Counted from the first letter of the stretch, positions 49,224 to 58,720 are shown. The stretch: 64,000 nucleotides of DNA from Psychrobacter luti (GCF_014192115.1 NZ_JACHXL010000001.1:650788-714787); one strand, 5' to 3'. Numbers and translations: made by a program. The notes: generated from the letters alone by a model not told the origin.

Positions 49224-49316
49224 TAGAAAACAGCACTGCATAAAAATATCTGTATTAGTTCCTATCTTTTACTTGAAAATCTAGAAAAATCAGGTATCAT
49301 TGTGCGTCTAACGTTA

Positions 49317-49393
49317 GGGCCCATAGCTCAGTTGGTTAGAGCAGAGGACTCATAATCCTTTGGTCGTAGGTTCAAGTCCTACTGGGCCCACCA
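49317..49393 (+). tRNA. tRNA with CAU anticodon, probably tRNA-Ile2
   Basis: 77 nt including encoded CCA. Acceptor GGGCCCA/TGGGCCC with A73, D arm GCTC..GAGC, anticodon stem GAGGA/TCCTT with loop CTCATAA (anticodon CAU), and T arm GTAGG-TTCAAGT-CCTAC. The acceptor pairs C4-G69 and C5-G68 are those used by TilS in E. coli tRNA-Ile2, and the ACTCATAATC and GGTTCAAGTCC context resembles ileX more than metT. I therefore prefer lysidine-modified tRNA-Ile reading AUA over elongator tRNA-Met. Confidence 0.9.
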
Positions 49394-49404
49394 TATATTG
49401 AATC

Positions 49405-49446
49405 AGGCTTGTTCGCAGCGATGCGGCAAGCCTTTTTTTATGGGGG
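49405..49446 (+). terminator. Terminator of the tRNA gene
   Basis: AGGCTTG/CAAGCCT stem with an inner GC-AGCGAT-GC loop, then seven T's. It is strikingly similar to the element at 59576-59616. Confidence 0.85.
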
Positions 49447-49505
49447 TTTGCCAGATTTAAGAATATCTTGGTGTTAGTTAGTATTGGAGTTTATCAATGA
49501 GTCCT

Positions 49506-50132
49506 CTACTTTTGCTCAAGCAACAACCATACTTTATCAATCTCGATCATTTGATACTCTTTTTGCCCGATGGTTTGTGTTCTTAATAGTTGCTGGTTAT
49601 CTACACTCTCGATATATTCAACATCCCAAGGGTCGGCTAAGTCATACGCCTGAATATATTTGTGCAGCGTCCAGTCGTAACGGTCTAATACCTCAGCCGT
49701 GTCATCGTTGTAATGGTTTGAGCTTTTGATACCTTCGTTAGGTTGCTCCTCTACTGGCTCAAAAACATTCGTAAAATCCATCGGCTCATTGATAGTACAT
49801 GTCACTTGTGAGCGGCTGATAGCCCCTTCAAATAGCCATGTTTGCAAATCATAAGGTTGCTCTAGTTGTTTTAAAGCCTTATCCCATAAGTCATAAATAC
49901 TCATTAGATTGGCAATAAGTAAGGATTTAAGCTCACCAGTTGGCTCAGGATAGACGCTATTGATGAGACTAAAGTCAGTCCAAGGACTCACCCAAAACTT
50001 GACGTAATCTCGATGCATCTGTTTTAAATTTTTGATGTCCAATACTTTATTGCGTGAACCCCATTTCTCAATAGCGCGCTTGCGGCGGTTAATGCCTCTT
50101 ATTTTTCGATATTTTATTTTTTGTTTTTTCAT
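49506..50132 (-). CDS. Hypothetical protein
   Basis: 208 residues. Very basic start (MKKQKIKYRKIRGINRRKRAIEKWGSRNK), then a helical acidic/aromatic body rich in Tyr, Trp and Asp (YVKFWVSPWTDFSLINSVYPEPTGELK, LQTWLFEGAISRSQ, DRYDWTLHKYIQAYDLADPWDVEYIES). No signal, membrane segment or known catalytic motif. CGGAAG is a good ribosome site. It lies convergent to the tRNA with its own upstream region, and AT-richness is similar to its neighbours. I do not recognise it. A lineage-specific accessory gene downstream of a tRNA is possible. Confidence 0.65.
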   Translation of the reverse strand: MKKQKIKYRKIRGINRRKRAIEKWGSRNKVLDIKNLKQMHRDYVKFWVSPWTDFSLINSVYPEPTGELKSLLIANLMSIYDLWDKALKQLEQPYDLQTWLFEGAISRSQVTCTINEPMDFTNVFEPVEEQPNEGIKSSNHYNDDTAEVLDRYDWTLHKYIQAYDLADPWDVEYIESVDNQQLLRTQTIGQKEYQMIEIDKVWLLLEQK

Positions 50133-50233
50133 ACTTAACTTCCGTTCATATTGTGGGCTTACAATACACTAAACCCAGTAGCGCATTATAACATTTGTAC
50201 TGATTGTATTTAGAACTGACTATATTACGATTA

Positions 50234-50279
50234 ACAAAACGCCTCACCACTCCTGTTGGAGTAGTGAGGCGTTTTTATC
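50234..50279. terminator. Bidirectional-type terminator
   Basis: AAACGCCTCACCACTCC-TGTT-GGAGTAGTGAGGCGTTTTT, with one mismatch in a long stem. It lies between the FadL remnant and the hypothetical gene, both on the minus strand. Confidence 0.9.
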
Positions 50280-50346
50280 CCATTTTAAGGGTAATGGTAA
50301 TATAAGAATAAGTGAGACCGTCTAGGCATTATGCTCCATCGCTAGG

Positions 50347-50808
50347 CTACTTAGCTGCATAAGACAGCTTCATACCAAATAAATAGGCATCATTGTCTTC
50401 AAACTTATCAATTTTTGTGCCACTAGCCGCCAAAAGTCCCTCTGCATCACCTAACATCAAATATTTAACACCGGCAGATACTGCCCATTCAGGAGTCAAA
50501 TTATATTTAGCCCCAAGACCAACGCTATAGTATCCTTCGGTAGGTCCTAATAGCGATACTGGATTGCCCGCACCACTATCCCGACCAATTGATCCTGATA
50601 TTGCTAGCGCTGGCGTAAGACGTTTACCCAACCCTACCTCAAGCATATAAGAGTCATCGCTATACTATAAAAGATTTACCTAGTCTATGGTATTGCCTTT
50701 TGAAGCATTTAAGACAATCCTATTCTGATTTAACAACGGCGAGGTAATCTTAAATTTCGACATTGTACTTCCTCCATGAAGAGTCGAACGATTAGCGTCC
50801 ATTGTTAA
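50347..50808 (-). pseudogene. Decayed 3' end of a FadL/OmpP1-type outer-membrane transporter
   Basis: A single reading frame from 50808 to 50347 is interrupted by TAG codons at 50682-50680 and 50667-50665, and closed upstream by a TGA at 50811-50809. The readable part (LEVGLGKRLTPALAISGS, YYSVGLGAKYNLTPEWAVSAGVKYLMLGDAEG) looks like the last beta-strands of a FadL/TodX long-chain fatty acid or hydrocarbon porin, which normally has over 400 residues and a signal peptide. Nothing of the N-terminal two thirds is present. It lies just after the fadD gene in the same direction, where an uptake porin would fit. A GGAGG before the ATG at 50763 probably encodes Gly-Gly and is not a true start. Confidence 0.7.
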
Positions 50809-50929
50809 TCAACAGTTTACGACTCTCAATATTCTTATAAAAAGTCTCATTGATAAAAGCTGACTTGTAAATAAAAAGGCAGCCGTTAATAAAACTGACA
50901 AACCCTTTGAATATTCATTTTCAGAGCAG

Positions 50930-52612
50930 TCAAGCTTCAGCAGCTTGTTTTCTAAGCTCGTGACGCAATATTTTGCCCACTGTTGATTTAGGCAGCTCAT
51001 CGATAAACTCCACATGGCGTGGGCATTTATAGCCCGATAAGTTCTTTTTACAAAACTCAATCAGCTCCTCTTTTTTCAAGCTTTTGTCATCAGTGACGAC
51101 ATACAACTTGACCGCTTGACCTTGTTGCTCATCATCGACACCCACTACTGAGCACTCTTTAACTTTAGGGTGCATCTCGACCACGCCTTCAACTTCATTA
51201 GGATATACATTAAAGCCGCTAACGATAATCATATCTTTTTTTCTATCTAACAGCTTGACGTAGCCTTCTGCATCGATAGAGCCCACATCACCTGTCTTCA
51301 GATAGCCATCTTCAGTGAAAAATTTGCTGTTATCAAGGTTATGATAGCCTTTGATGACGTTCATACCCTTAATAGCAATCTCGCCTACTTCACCGATTTC
51401 CAGCTTATTTTCATCATCGTCTAAAATGACTATCTCGACACCTGGCACTGGCATACCGATGGTACCTGTAAAGTTTTTATTGGTCAGTGGATTAGCAGTA
51501 CCTACGCCTAAAGTCTCAGACATCCCCCAACCTTCGATGATCGTGACACCCGTGGTATCTAGCCACTTACGTGCCATCTCAGGCGTGGCCGCCATACCAC
51601 CAGCTAGTGACAGTTTAAGGTTAGAGAAGTCCAAATCTTTGAATTTGGGATGATTGAGTAGCGCCTGGAACAAGGTATTTACCGCTGGCAGCAGATGGAA
51701 TTCTTCTTTTGCAAGGAGCTTAACAAAGGCATTGATATCACGTGGGTTGGTAACCAGCAGCAAGTGCTGACCCGTACGCAGTCCAAGTAAAGAGATGATA
51801 AAAGCAAAAATATGATACATCGGTAAAGCAATCACTGATGTCAGCTGTCCATCGTTATCCGTATACTTCAGCGGTTTAAACCACTCGCTATATTGCTTAG
51901 TACCGTAGACGACATTGTGATGGCTAATTAAGATACCCTTAGCCATACCCGTCGTACCACCCGTATATTGAATCATAGCAAGATCATCAGGCTTGATTTC
52001 GGGCCTTGTATATCTCAATTGCCCGCCTTTTTGTAGCACCGTTTTAAAGCTCACCTCTGTACAGTTAGTACAGCCAGACAAGTCATACTTAGGCACGGCC
52101 TTTTTGATATATTTTGCTGCCAGATTGACCACAGTCCCCTTGGCTGTACCCAACATATCGCCAATAGCACTGACCACGACCGTCTCGACAGGCGTTTTAT
52201 CTATGATAGGGTCTAAGCTATGACAAAAAGGCTCTAGTATAAACAGCAGCTTTGCATCAGCGTCGTTGAGTTGATGCTTGAGCTCACGTGAAGTGTATAG
52301 TGGATTAATTAAAGTCAACACCATGCCCGCGCGTAGAGTGCCAATGACGATAGGCAAGTATTGATTAACATTAGGCATCATCACCCCAACGCTACTACCT
52401 GCTGGGAGACCCAGATTTTGAATCCAAGCGGCGATGCTTGTAGCAATTTGATCAACCTGCTGATAGGTATAAGAGACGCCCATGTTGGTCATGAACTTGC
52501 GCGGCGCAAATTTAACCAATACGTCATCAAAAAAATCATTCAAGGATTGGTCAACATAAGGCAGCTCTTTGGCGACACCCTCAGGATACTTCTCGGTCCA
52601 AAACTTATTCAT
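50930..52612 (-). CDS. fadD: Long-chain fatty acid-CoA ligase
   Basis: 560 residues. Activates fatty acids for beta-oxidation. The P-loop is YTGGTTGMAKG (216-226), the Gly-Gly spelling typical of FadD. Further motifs: LPMYHIFAF, EGWGMSETLG, YLKTGDVGSIDAEGYVKLLDRKKDMIIVSGFNVYPNEVE (fatty acyl-CoA signature), and PKSTVGKILRHELR with the catalytic Lys. Strong GGAGGG ribosome site. Last intact gene of the minus-strand fad series. Confidence 0.94.
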   Translation of the reverse strand: MNKFWTEKYPEGVAKELPYVDQSLNDFFDDVLVKFAPRKFMTNMGVSYTYQQVDQIATSIAAWIQNLGLPAGSSVGVMMPNVNQYLPIVIGTLRAGMVLTLINPLYTSRELKHQLNDADAKLLFILEPFCHSLDPIIDKTPVETVVVSAIGDMLGTAKGTVVNLAAKYIKKAVPKYDLSGCTNCTEVSFKTVLQKGGQLRYTRPEIKPDDLAMIQYTGGTTGMAKGILISHHNVVYGTKQYSEWFKPLKYTDNDGQLTSVIALPMYHIFAFIISLLGLRTGQHLLLVTNPRDINAFVKLLAKEEFHLLPAVNTLFQALLNHPKFKDLDFSNLKLSLAGGMAATPEMARKWLDTTGVTIIEGWGMSETLGVGTANPLTNKNFTGTIGMPVPGVEIVILDDDENKLEIGEVGEIAIKGMNVIKGYHNLDNSKFFTEDGYLKTGDVGSIDAEGYVKLLDRKKDMIIVSGFNVYPNEVEGVVEMHPKVKECSVVGVDDEQQGQAVKLYVVTDDKSLKKEELIEFCKKNLSGYKCPRHVEFIDELPKSTVGKILRHELRKQAAEA

Positions 52613-52701
52613 AAAAACCCTCCATGGTTTTATTAGCTCATTGGTGAGGACTAAGGGAATATTTGATTAACTGATAATAACGTTACTTCAAATTCATCAT
52701 C

Positions 52702-53760
52702 TTACTGCCAGCCCGGTGTCGCACTATGCTCATCTTGGTGAGCAAATAAAGGATGTGCTTTGGCCTCTTCTAAGGTTAGCACTGGTGTGACGCAAACATC
52801 GGCGGATTCAAAAACCTGCTGCCAATGAGCAAGATCATGGCTGGCAAAGGTATCAGCAACCACTTGTGCTGCCTCTTGACTGTCCTTGGTATTAGGCATA
52901 ACGCCCATTTGCCAATGCTTAGTCTTAAGCTCCGGCAGCTCTAATACTTCACATAGTCCTTGCCAAAACTTTAACTCCAAAGAGCCGACCGCCATATGAC
53001 GACTATCTGCGGTTTTGTACAACCGATAACAAGGCAATAAACCACCTAAGAAGTCATGTTGTGGCTTTGGGTTTTTACCAGAGAAGCTCGCAACCAACTT
53101 ACCAGTCGCTTTTGGCATGACCAGATGCTGATACAAGCTGTGGGTCATACTGACCGCAACGTGACGACCTTTTCCAGTACGCTGCGCTGAAAACACAGCG
53201 GCCAAAAGAGCAATCACCGCCGTGTCACTGCCGCCTGCCAAATCTGCAAACTGGATATTAGGCATTGCTTGATCACCATCTGCCGTTTTCAACTGGTCAA
53301 GCACGCCACTCATCGCCATAAAATTGATATCATGACCCGCTTTCTTAGCCCAGTTATGAGTGATGTTATCGCTATCAGCTACGCCATAACCAGTAATAGA
53401 TACCATGACCAGCTTTGGATTGAGAGCATGCAGGGTCTTAGCATCCAGTCCCATGCCCTCAAGCACCTCAGGACGAAAGCTATCGAGCATCACGTCAGCA
53501 TCTTTAAGATGCGCTTTGATAGCTTCAATACCTGCTGGATCACGGAAATCAACTTTTTGAGTCTCTTTACCATGGTTCAATGCGGTAAACAGCTCGCCAA
53601 AAGCGCGGGCTGGATCACCATTAAGCGGTTCAATCTTAATAATATCCGCGCCCAAGTCTGCAAGCAGCCTAGTCGCAAAAGGCCCTGGTAGGTTGCGCGT
53701 CAAATCAACGACGCGCAGCCCCTGCAGGCAGTCTTTCATAGCATCAGCTTGATTAACCAT
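52702..53760 (-). CDS. CaiB/BaiF family CoA-transferase or alpha-methylacyl-CoA racemase
   Basis: 352 residues of the family III CoA-transferase fold. Opening GLRVVDLTRNLPGPFATRLLADLGADIIKIEPLNGDPAR, then DVMLDSFRPEVLEGMGLD and SITGYG, with GHDINFMAMSGVL carrying the conserved Asp. Within a fad operon a methylacyl-CoA racemase-like role on branched acyl-CoAs is attractive, but a transferase cannot be excluded. The start overlaps the fadB-like stop by 8 nt and its ribosome site (GAGGAG) lies inside that gene, so the two are translationally coupled. Confidence 0.85.
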   Translation of the reverse strand: MVNQADAMKDCLQGLRVVDLTRNLPGPFATRLLADLGADIIKIEPLNGDPARAFGELFTALNHGKETQKVDFRDPAGIEAIKAHLKDADVMLDSFRPEVLEGMGLDAKTLHALNPKLVMVSITGYGVADSDNITHNWAKKAGHDINFMAMSGVLDQLKTADGDQAMPNIQFADLAGGSDTAVIALLAAVFSAQRTGKGRHVAVSMTHSLYQHLVMPKATGKLVASFSGKNPKPQHDFLGGLLPCYRLYKTADSRHMAVGSLELKFWQGLCEVLELPELKTKHWQMGVMPNTKDSQEAAQVVADTFASHDLAHWQQVFESADVCVTPVLTLEEAKAHPLFAHQDEHSATPGWQ

Positions 53761-55924
53761 CTACAAACTCCTCGCCTTTTTGGGCCATCTCTACTAGGAT
53801 TTGTGCAGGCGCAAAACGCTCACCGTATTTGCTCGCAAGCTCACGACTACGCTCTACAAATTTATCGACACCTACTGAGTTGATGAACTGTAAGGTACCA
53901 CCTTGGTTTGGTGCAAAACCCCAACCGAAGATTGAACCGACGTTGGCATCGGCCACGGTACGTACGACGTTTTCCTCGAAGCACTTCGCGGTCTCATTGG
54001 CTTGCACGTAAAGTAGGCGGTCTACCAAGTCTTGCTGAGACGGCTGCTCATCGGTCGTTGGGTACAGTTCAGTGAGCTCAGGCCATAGATGCTTTTCACC
54101 ATTTTGCGGATAGTCATAGAAGCCTTTAGCAACCTTTTTACCTTCACGGCCTAGCTCTTTGACCATTTTTTCTACCACGGGCATGGCAGGATGCGGTGTA
54201 AAGGTTTTACCTTCTGCTTCTAATGCCTTTTTAGTTTGCTCCATCACGTGTAGTGACAGACTTAGTGAGACTTCATCTTGCAATGCGAGCGGCGGCATCG
54301 GCATACCAGATTTCATACCTGCCACTTCAATACTACGAGGATGAATACCTTCGCCTAGCATAGCAATGCCCTCTGATACGTAAGTACCAAAGACGCGAGA
54401 GGTGTAGAAGCCGCGGCTGTCATTGACAACGATAGGCGTCTTAGCAATTTGACCGACATAGTCAAAGCCTTTGGCTAGCGTTGCATCGTCCGTTTCTTCG
54501 CCCACGATAATCTCAACCAACGGCATCTTATCTACTGGAGAGAAGAAGTGTAGACCGATGAACTGGTTTGGACGTTTGCTGGCTTTGGCAAGCTCAGTGA
54601 TAGGCAAGGTTGACGTGTTAGAAGCATAAACGGCAGTTTCTGGAATAACGGCTTCAGATTTACGCGTACATTCTGCTTTAACATCTACATCTTCAAATAC
54701 CGCTTCAATGATTAAATCACAGCCTTCTAGATCATCATAAGACGTTGTGGTTTTGATAAGGTCTAATAATGCTTGTTTTTTCTCTTCCGTCGAACGACCA
54801 CGGCTAATAGCCTTGTCTAGCAGCTTAGTAGAATAATTTTTGCCCTTTTCAGCACCTTCGATAGCCGTATCTAACAGCACCACTTCCATACCCGCTTTGG
54901 CTGAAACGTAAGCGATACCAGCGCCCATCATACCGGCACCAAGTATGCCGACTTTACTCACTTTGGACCGCTCAAACCCTTCTGGGCGTGACTGACCTTT
55001 TTTAATGCTATTTAGCTGCGTCCAAAGGGTGTTGATCATATTTTTAGACACGTCTGATAGCGCACAGGCGACAAAAAAGCGCGACTCAATTTTAAGACCG
55101 TTATCGATATCCGTTAAGCAGCCCTCAAACACACTAGATAAGATATGGGTGATTGCCGGATAGTTGCCGTGAGACTTTTGGTATGCCATCGCTGGTGCAA
55201 TTGAAAACACTTGTACCACTTTAGGATGCTTGCTGTCACCGCCTGGGATTTTAAAGCCTTTTTTATCCCATGGCTGCTGCGCTTTTGGATTTTCATTAAT
55301 CCACGCTTTTGCCTTACTGATAAGCTCATCATTGTCATGAGCCACGTCATCGATAAGACCAATTTCAACCGCTTGCTGCGGGCGAAGCTCTTTGCCTTGT
55401 GTCATCAGCTCAAGTGCTTTTTGAATACCAACCAAACGTGGCAGACGCTGAGTACCACCACCGCCTGGTAATAGACCTAGTTTAACTTCAGGTAGACCAA
55501 GTTTGGTCTTTGGCGAGTCAATGGCGATACGATAATGACAGGCCAAAGCCAGCTCTAAACCACCACCCAATGCCGTACCAGTAATGGCAGCAACCACTGG
55601 CTTACCTGAAGTTTCAAGTTTACGCAGGCTAGTTTTTAAGTCCTCAACCAAGTCAAACGCTTGCTCAGCAGTTTCAATAGTGGCCAGTTGGTCAATATCT
55701 GCGCCAACTACAAAGGTTGATTTGGCAGACGTTAGGATCAAACCTTTTATTTCTTGGTCGTTGACAAAAGCATCAGTCAATTTGGCAAAGGCGTCATTAA
55801 AGCCATCACCGATGACATTCATCTTACGATCTGCTTGATCGATAGTAACCGTGATAATACCGTTATCGGCTTCGGCAGAAAAATTATTCAATGCATTGAT
55901 GGCATCTACACTATTAGTGCTCAT
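53753..55924 (-). CDS. fadB: Bifunctional enoyl-CoA hydratase / 3-hydroxyacyl-CoA dehydrogenase (FadB-like)
   Basis: 723 residues. Performs two middle steps of beta-oxidation. Hydratase half: GTALGGGLELALACHYRIA with Glu124 and LGLPEVKLGLLPGGGGTQRLPR with Glu146. Dehydrogenase half from about 320: VGILGAGMMGAGIAYVSAKAG (NAD binding), GLHFFSPVDKMPLVEII with catalytic His, and VVNDSRGFYTSRVF. It resembles FadJ/FadB trifunctional-alpha proteins. AAGGA ribosome site. Followed by the coupled CaiB-like gene and preceded 77 bp by thiolase. Confidence 0.94.
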   Translation of the reverse strand: MSTNSVDAINALNNFSAEADNGIITVTIDQADRKMNVIGDGFNDAFAKLTDAFVNDQEIKGLILTSAKSTFVVGADIDQLATIETAEQAFDLVEDLKTSLRKLETSGKPVVAAITGTALGGGLELALACHYRIAIDSPKTKLGLPEVKLGLLPGGGGTQRLPRLVGIQKALELMTQGKELRPQQAVEIGLIDDVAHDNDELISKAKAWINENPKAQQPWDKKGFKIPGGDSKHPKVVQVFSIAPAMAYQKSHGNYPAITHILSSVFEGCLTDIDNGLKIESRFFVACALSDVSKNMINTLWTQLNSIKKGQSRPEGFERSKVSKVGILGAGMMGAGIAYVSAKAGMEVVLLDTAIEGAEKGKNYSTKLLDKAISRGRSTEEKKQALLDLIKTTTSYDDLEGCDLIIEAVFEDVDVKAECTRKSEAVIPETAVYASNTSTLPITELAKASKRPNQFIGLHFFSPVDKMPLVEIIVGEETDDATLAKGFDYVGQIAKTPIVVNDSRGFYTSRVFGTYVSEGIAMLGEGIHPRSIEVAGMKSGMPMPPLALQDEVSLSLSLHVMEQTKKALEAEGKTFTPHPAMPVVEKMVKELGREGKKVAKGFYDYPQNGEKHLWPELTELYPTTDEQPSQQDLVDRLLYVQANETAKCFEENVVRTVADANVGSIFGWGFAPNQGGTLQFINSVGVDKFVERSRELASKYGERFAPAQILVEMAQKGEEFVDG

Positions 55925-56001
55925 ATTCAGTCCTTCTTAATTTATTGTGCTGTACGATTGGTCATTGAAAACCGCTATTTATAAATGTTTTATCAACGTT
56001 T

Positions 56002-57210
56002 TTATACACGTTCAATGATAGTCGCAATACCCATACCACCACCGACACACAGTGTAATCATCGCAGTCTTCAGATCGCGGCGCTCAAGCTCATCAAGCAC
56101 CGTGGTCAGCAGCATCGCGCCTGTCGCACCAAGTGGGTGACCCATCGCAATAGCGCCACCATTGACATTGACTTTATCTAATGAAATACCAAAGTCGCTA
56201 GCGGTGTTCATTGGGACAGCAGCAAAGGCTTCGTTAATCTCCCAAAGATCGATATCAGCAGCAGTCATACCGGCTTTAGCTAAGGCTTTTTTACAAGCAG
56301 GTGTCGGGCCGGTCAGCATAATGGCAGGCTCTGAGCCAATGACTGATGCCATCGTAATTTTGGCACGAGGTTTAAGGCCGGCTTTTTGACCAGCAGCAGC
56401 ACTACCGACGAGGCAGATCGCAGCGCCATCAACAATACCCGATGAGTTACCAGCGTGGTGTACGTGGTTGACGTTTTCAATAGTAGTGTATTTGTCTAAT
56501 ATCACGCTATCAAAACCCATTTTTCCTGGCATCATAAATGAAGGGTTTAGGCCAGCTAAAGTCTCTACTGAAGTGTTTGGACGAATGGTTTCGTCCTTGT
56601 CTAATAGCAATAAACCGTTTAAATCTTTTACTGGAACCACTGATTTATCGTAGTAGCCTTTTTCCCAAGCAGCGGCGGCTCTTCTGTGTGACTCTGTGGC
56701 AAACTCGTCAACGTCTTTACGGCTAAAGCCTTTTAAGGTTGCGATGGTATCAGCGCCCACGCCTTGTGGGACAAAACTTGTGGCATCATTGACACGGGGA
56801 TCCATATACCAAGCGCCGCCATCAGAACCCATTGGCACGCGGCTCATTGACTCAACACCGCCAGCTACAACCATGTCCTCCATACCAGACATTACTTTGG
56901 CAGCAGCAAGATTGATAGACTCAAGACCTGATGCGCAGTAGCGTGATAAGGTTACACCTGCGACACTTTGATCCCAGCCAGCATCAATAACAGCAATACG
57001 CGCAATATCAGAGCCTTGCTCGCCAACCGGTGTAACACAGCCGAGCACCACATCATCAACCAAACTGGTGTCTAAATTATGGCGCTGCTGCATCTCTTTG
57101 AGTAGCGTGCGAGTCAGCCAAATGGGAGAGGCTTGATGTAAAGAGCCATCTTTTTTCCCTTTGCCACGTGGGGTGCGGATGGCATCATAGATATAAGCGG
57201 TCTCAGTCAT
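56002..57210 (-). CDS. Thiolase (acetyl-CoA acyltransferase)
   Basis: 402 residues. Releases acetyl-CoA from 3-ketoacyl-CoA. Acylated Cys92 in [27 protein letters not shown] with the active-site Asn-Glu-Ala-Phe, [20 protein letters not shown] with catalytic His, and C-terminal [14 protein letters not shown] with the second Cys. The order ACAD-thiolase-FadB supports the beta-oxidation partner (FadA/FadI role) rather than acetoacetyl-CoA synthesis. Ribosome site AAAGGG. Confidence 0.93.
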   Translation of the reverse strand: MTETAYIYDAIRTPRGKGKKDGSLHQASPIWLTRTLLKEMQQRHNLDTSLVDDVVLGCVTPVGEQGSDIARIAVIDAGWDQSVAGVTLSRYCASGLESINLAAAKVMSGMEDMVVAGGVESMSRVPMGSDGGAWYMDPRVNDATSFVPQGVGADTIATLKGFSRKDVDEFATESHRRAAAAWEKGYYDKSVVPVKDLNGLLLLDKDETIRPNTSVETLAGLNPSFMMPGKMGFDSVILDKYTTIENVNHVHHAGNSSGIVDGAAICLVGSAAAGQKAGLKPRAKITMASVIGSEPAIMLTGPTPACKKALAKAGMTAADIDLWEINEAFAAVPMNTASDFGISLDKVNVNGGAIAMGHPLGATGAMLLTTVLDELERRDLKTAMITLCVGGGMGIATIIERV

Positions 57211-57359
57211 AATAAATCCCTTTAATATTTCATTGGATACTTGTTAAATAATGAAGTTTTGAGGAGAATATATTCTCCTTAATTAAATGCTTAATAACAT
57301 TCGTATATTGGCGTGCATATAGTGATTTGCATACAGCGGCTTGGTTTCACCCAACGCTA

Positions 57360-58511
57360 CTACATAAAGCGTGAGGCCAACTCCTTCATAATCTCATTGG
57401 TGCCGCCGTAGATTTTTTGGACGCGAGCATCAGCATACATTCGAGCGATTGGATATTCGGACATATAACCGTAACCACCAAATAACTGTAAACACTCATC
57501 CATTACATTACACTGTTTTTCAGTGACCCAGTACTTGATTAATGACGCTTGCGGTGCGGTTAGCTTACCCGCAATCATCGCTTCAACAGCAGAATCACAT
57601 AATGCTTTTACAGCTAGGTAATCCGCTTGAACTTCAGCGAGCTTAAAGCGCGTGTTTTGGAACTTCCATATTGACTTTCCAAAGGCTTCACGCTCTTTTA
57701 CATATTCAAGTGTCAACTCTAAAGCTAGCTTGATAGCGCCGCAACCACTTAACGCAATGATTAAACGCTCTTGTGGCAACTCTTGCATCATTTGAATAAA
57801 GCCAAGACCTTCTATACCGCCCAATACATTTTTCTGTGGGACACGGACATTACTGAAGAATAGCTCTGAGGTATCTTGAGAAGATAGACCGGTCTTTTTA
57901 AGGTTACGACCGCGCTCGAAGCCTTCTAAACCATCCGTTTCGACGACAATCAGAGACACACCCTGTGCGCCCTGCTCACGATCTGTCTTACAAGCCAATA
58001 CGATAAGGTTTGCGTGCTGACCATTCGTGATGAATGTTTTTGAACCGTTGATGATATAGTCGTCGCCGTCTTTAACCGCATAGGTTTTGATTGCCTGCAA
58101 ATCAGAGCCTGTCGTTGGTTCTGTCATCGCGATAGCGCCAACAGATTCGCCAGTGGCCAGTTTAGGTAGCCATGCTTGTTTCTGCTCTTCAGTACCATGC
58201 TTTAAGATATACGGTGCCACAATACCTGAGTGAACCATACCACCAAAACCAGCTTGGTTAGCCTGTGCCTGAGCCAACAAAATAGCTGCTTCGTGACCGA
58301 AATCACCACCGCCACCACCGTACTCTTCAGGCATTGACGCACATAAAAAGCCCATATCGCCTGCCTCGTTCCAAGCTTCACGGTCGATCATGCCGTTTTC
58401 ACGCCACTGCTCGTCTTTATCTTCCCAGCTTTTAAACATCTTCAAAGCACTGTCATATACCATGCTGTGTTCTTCGGTCATCCAGTTCGAGGCAAAGGCT
58501 TCAATACTCAT
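57360..58511 (-). CDS. Acyl-CoA dehydrogenase
   Basis: About 383 residues. FAD enzyme for the first beta-oxidation step. MPEEYGGGGGDFGHEAAIL, AIAMTEPTTGSDLQAIKTYA, KTFITNGQHANLIVLACKTD, GLSSQDTSELFFSNVRVP, and the C-terminal ECLQLFGGYGYMSEYPIARMYADARVQKIYGGTNEIMKELASRFM. At the usual EGTNE position it reads YGGTNE, with Gly where the classical short-chain Glu base sits, so the base may lie elsewhere as in long-chain or isovaleryl types. Start chosen at 58511, where AAGGA is 8 nt upstream. First gene of the operon. Confidence 0.9.
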   Translation of the reverse strand: MSIEAFASNWMTEEHSMVYDSALKMFKSWEDKDEQWRENGMIDREAWNEAGDMGFLCASMPEEYGGGGGDFGHEAAILLAQAQANQAGFGGMVHSGIVAPYILKHGTEEQKQAWLPKLATGESVGAIAMTEPTTGSDLQAIKTYAVKDGDDYIINGSKTFITNGQHANLIVLACKTDREQGAQGVSLIVVETDGLEGFERGRNLKKTGLSSQDTSELFFSNVRVPQKNVLGGIEGLGFIQMMQELPQERLIIALSGCGAIKLALELTLEYVKEREAFGKSIWKFQNTRFKLAEVQADYLAVKALCDSAVEAMIAGKLTAPQASLIKYWVTEKQCNVMDECLQLFGGYGYMSEYPIARMYADARVQKIYGGTNEIMKELASRFM

Positions 58512-58595
58512 GCTGTTCATCCTTGATATAAATTAAAATATAATTAAGTTGATGGTGTGGAATTAGAGCTTCATTAAGTATGATAAAAAATTTAT

Positions 58596-58611
58596 GGTAA
58601 TTTAAATTACC
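58596..58611. promoter_or_regulatory. Palindromic operator, fad side
   Basis: GGTAATTTAAATTACC, a perfect 16-bp palindrome, 85-100 bp before the acyl-CoA dehydrogenase start. Candidate TetR repressor site. Confidence 0.75.
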
Positions 58612-58704
58612 CTTTATCTTGAAACCCTAAATCTATATAAATAATAAATCGTAACGGATATACTAGATTAACAAAAAGCCTTGTTCAATCAATTTAGGTA
58701 AAAT

Positions 58705-58720
58705 GGTAATCAAAATTACC
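58705..58720. promoter_or_regulatory. Palindromic operator, tetR side
   Basis: GGTAATCAAAATTACC has the same arms as the fad-side site with a two-base difference in the centre, and lies 66-81 bp before the tetR start. Confidence 0.75.

Noticed and set aside
50680..50763. A short 27-residue ORF with a GGAGG before its ATG
   Set aside because: It is in the same frame as the FadL-like remnant on both sides, so the purine run most likely encodes Gly-Gly and the ATG is internal to the decayed gene.
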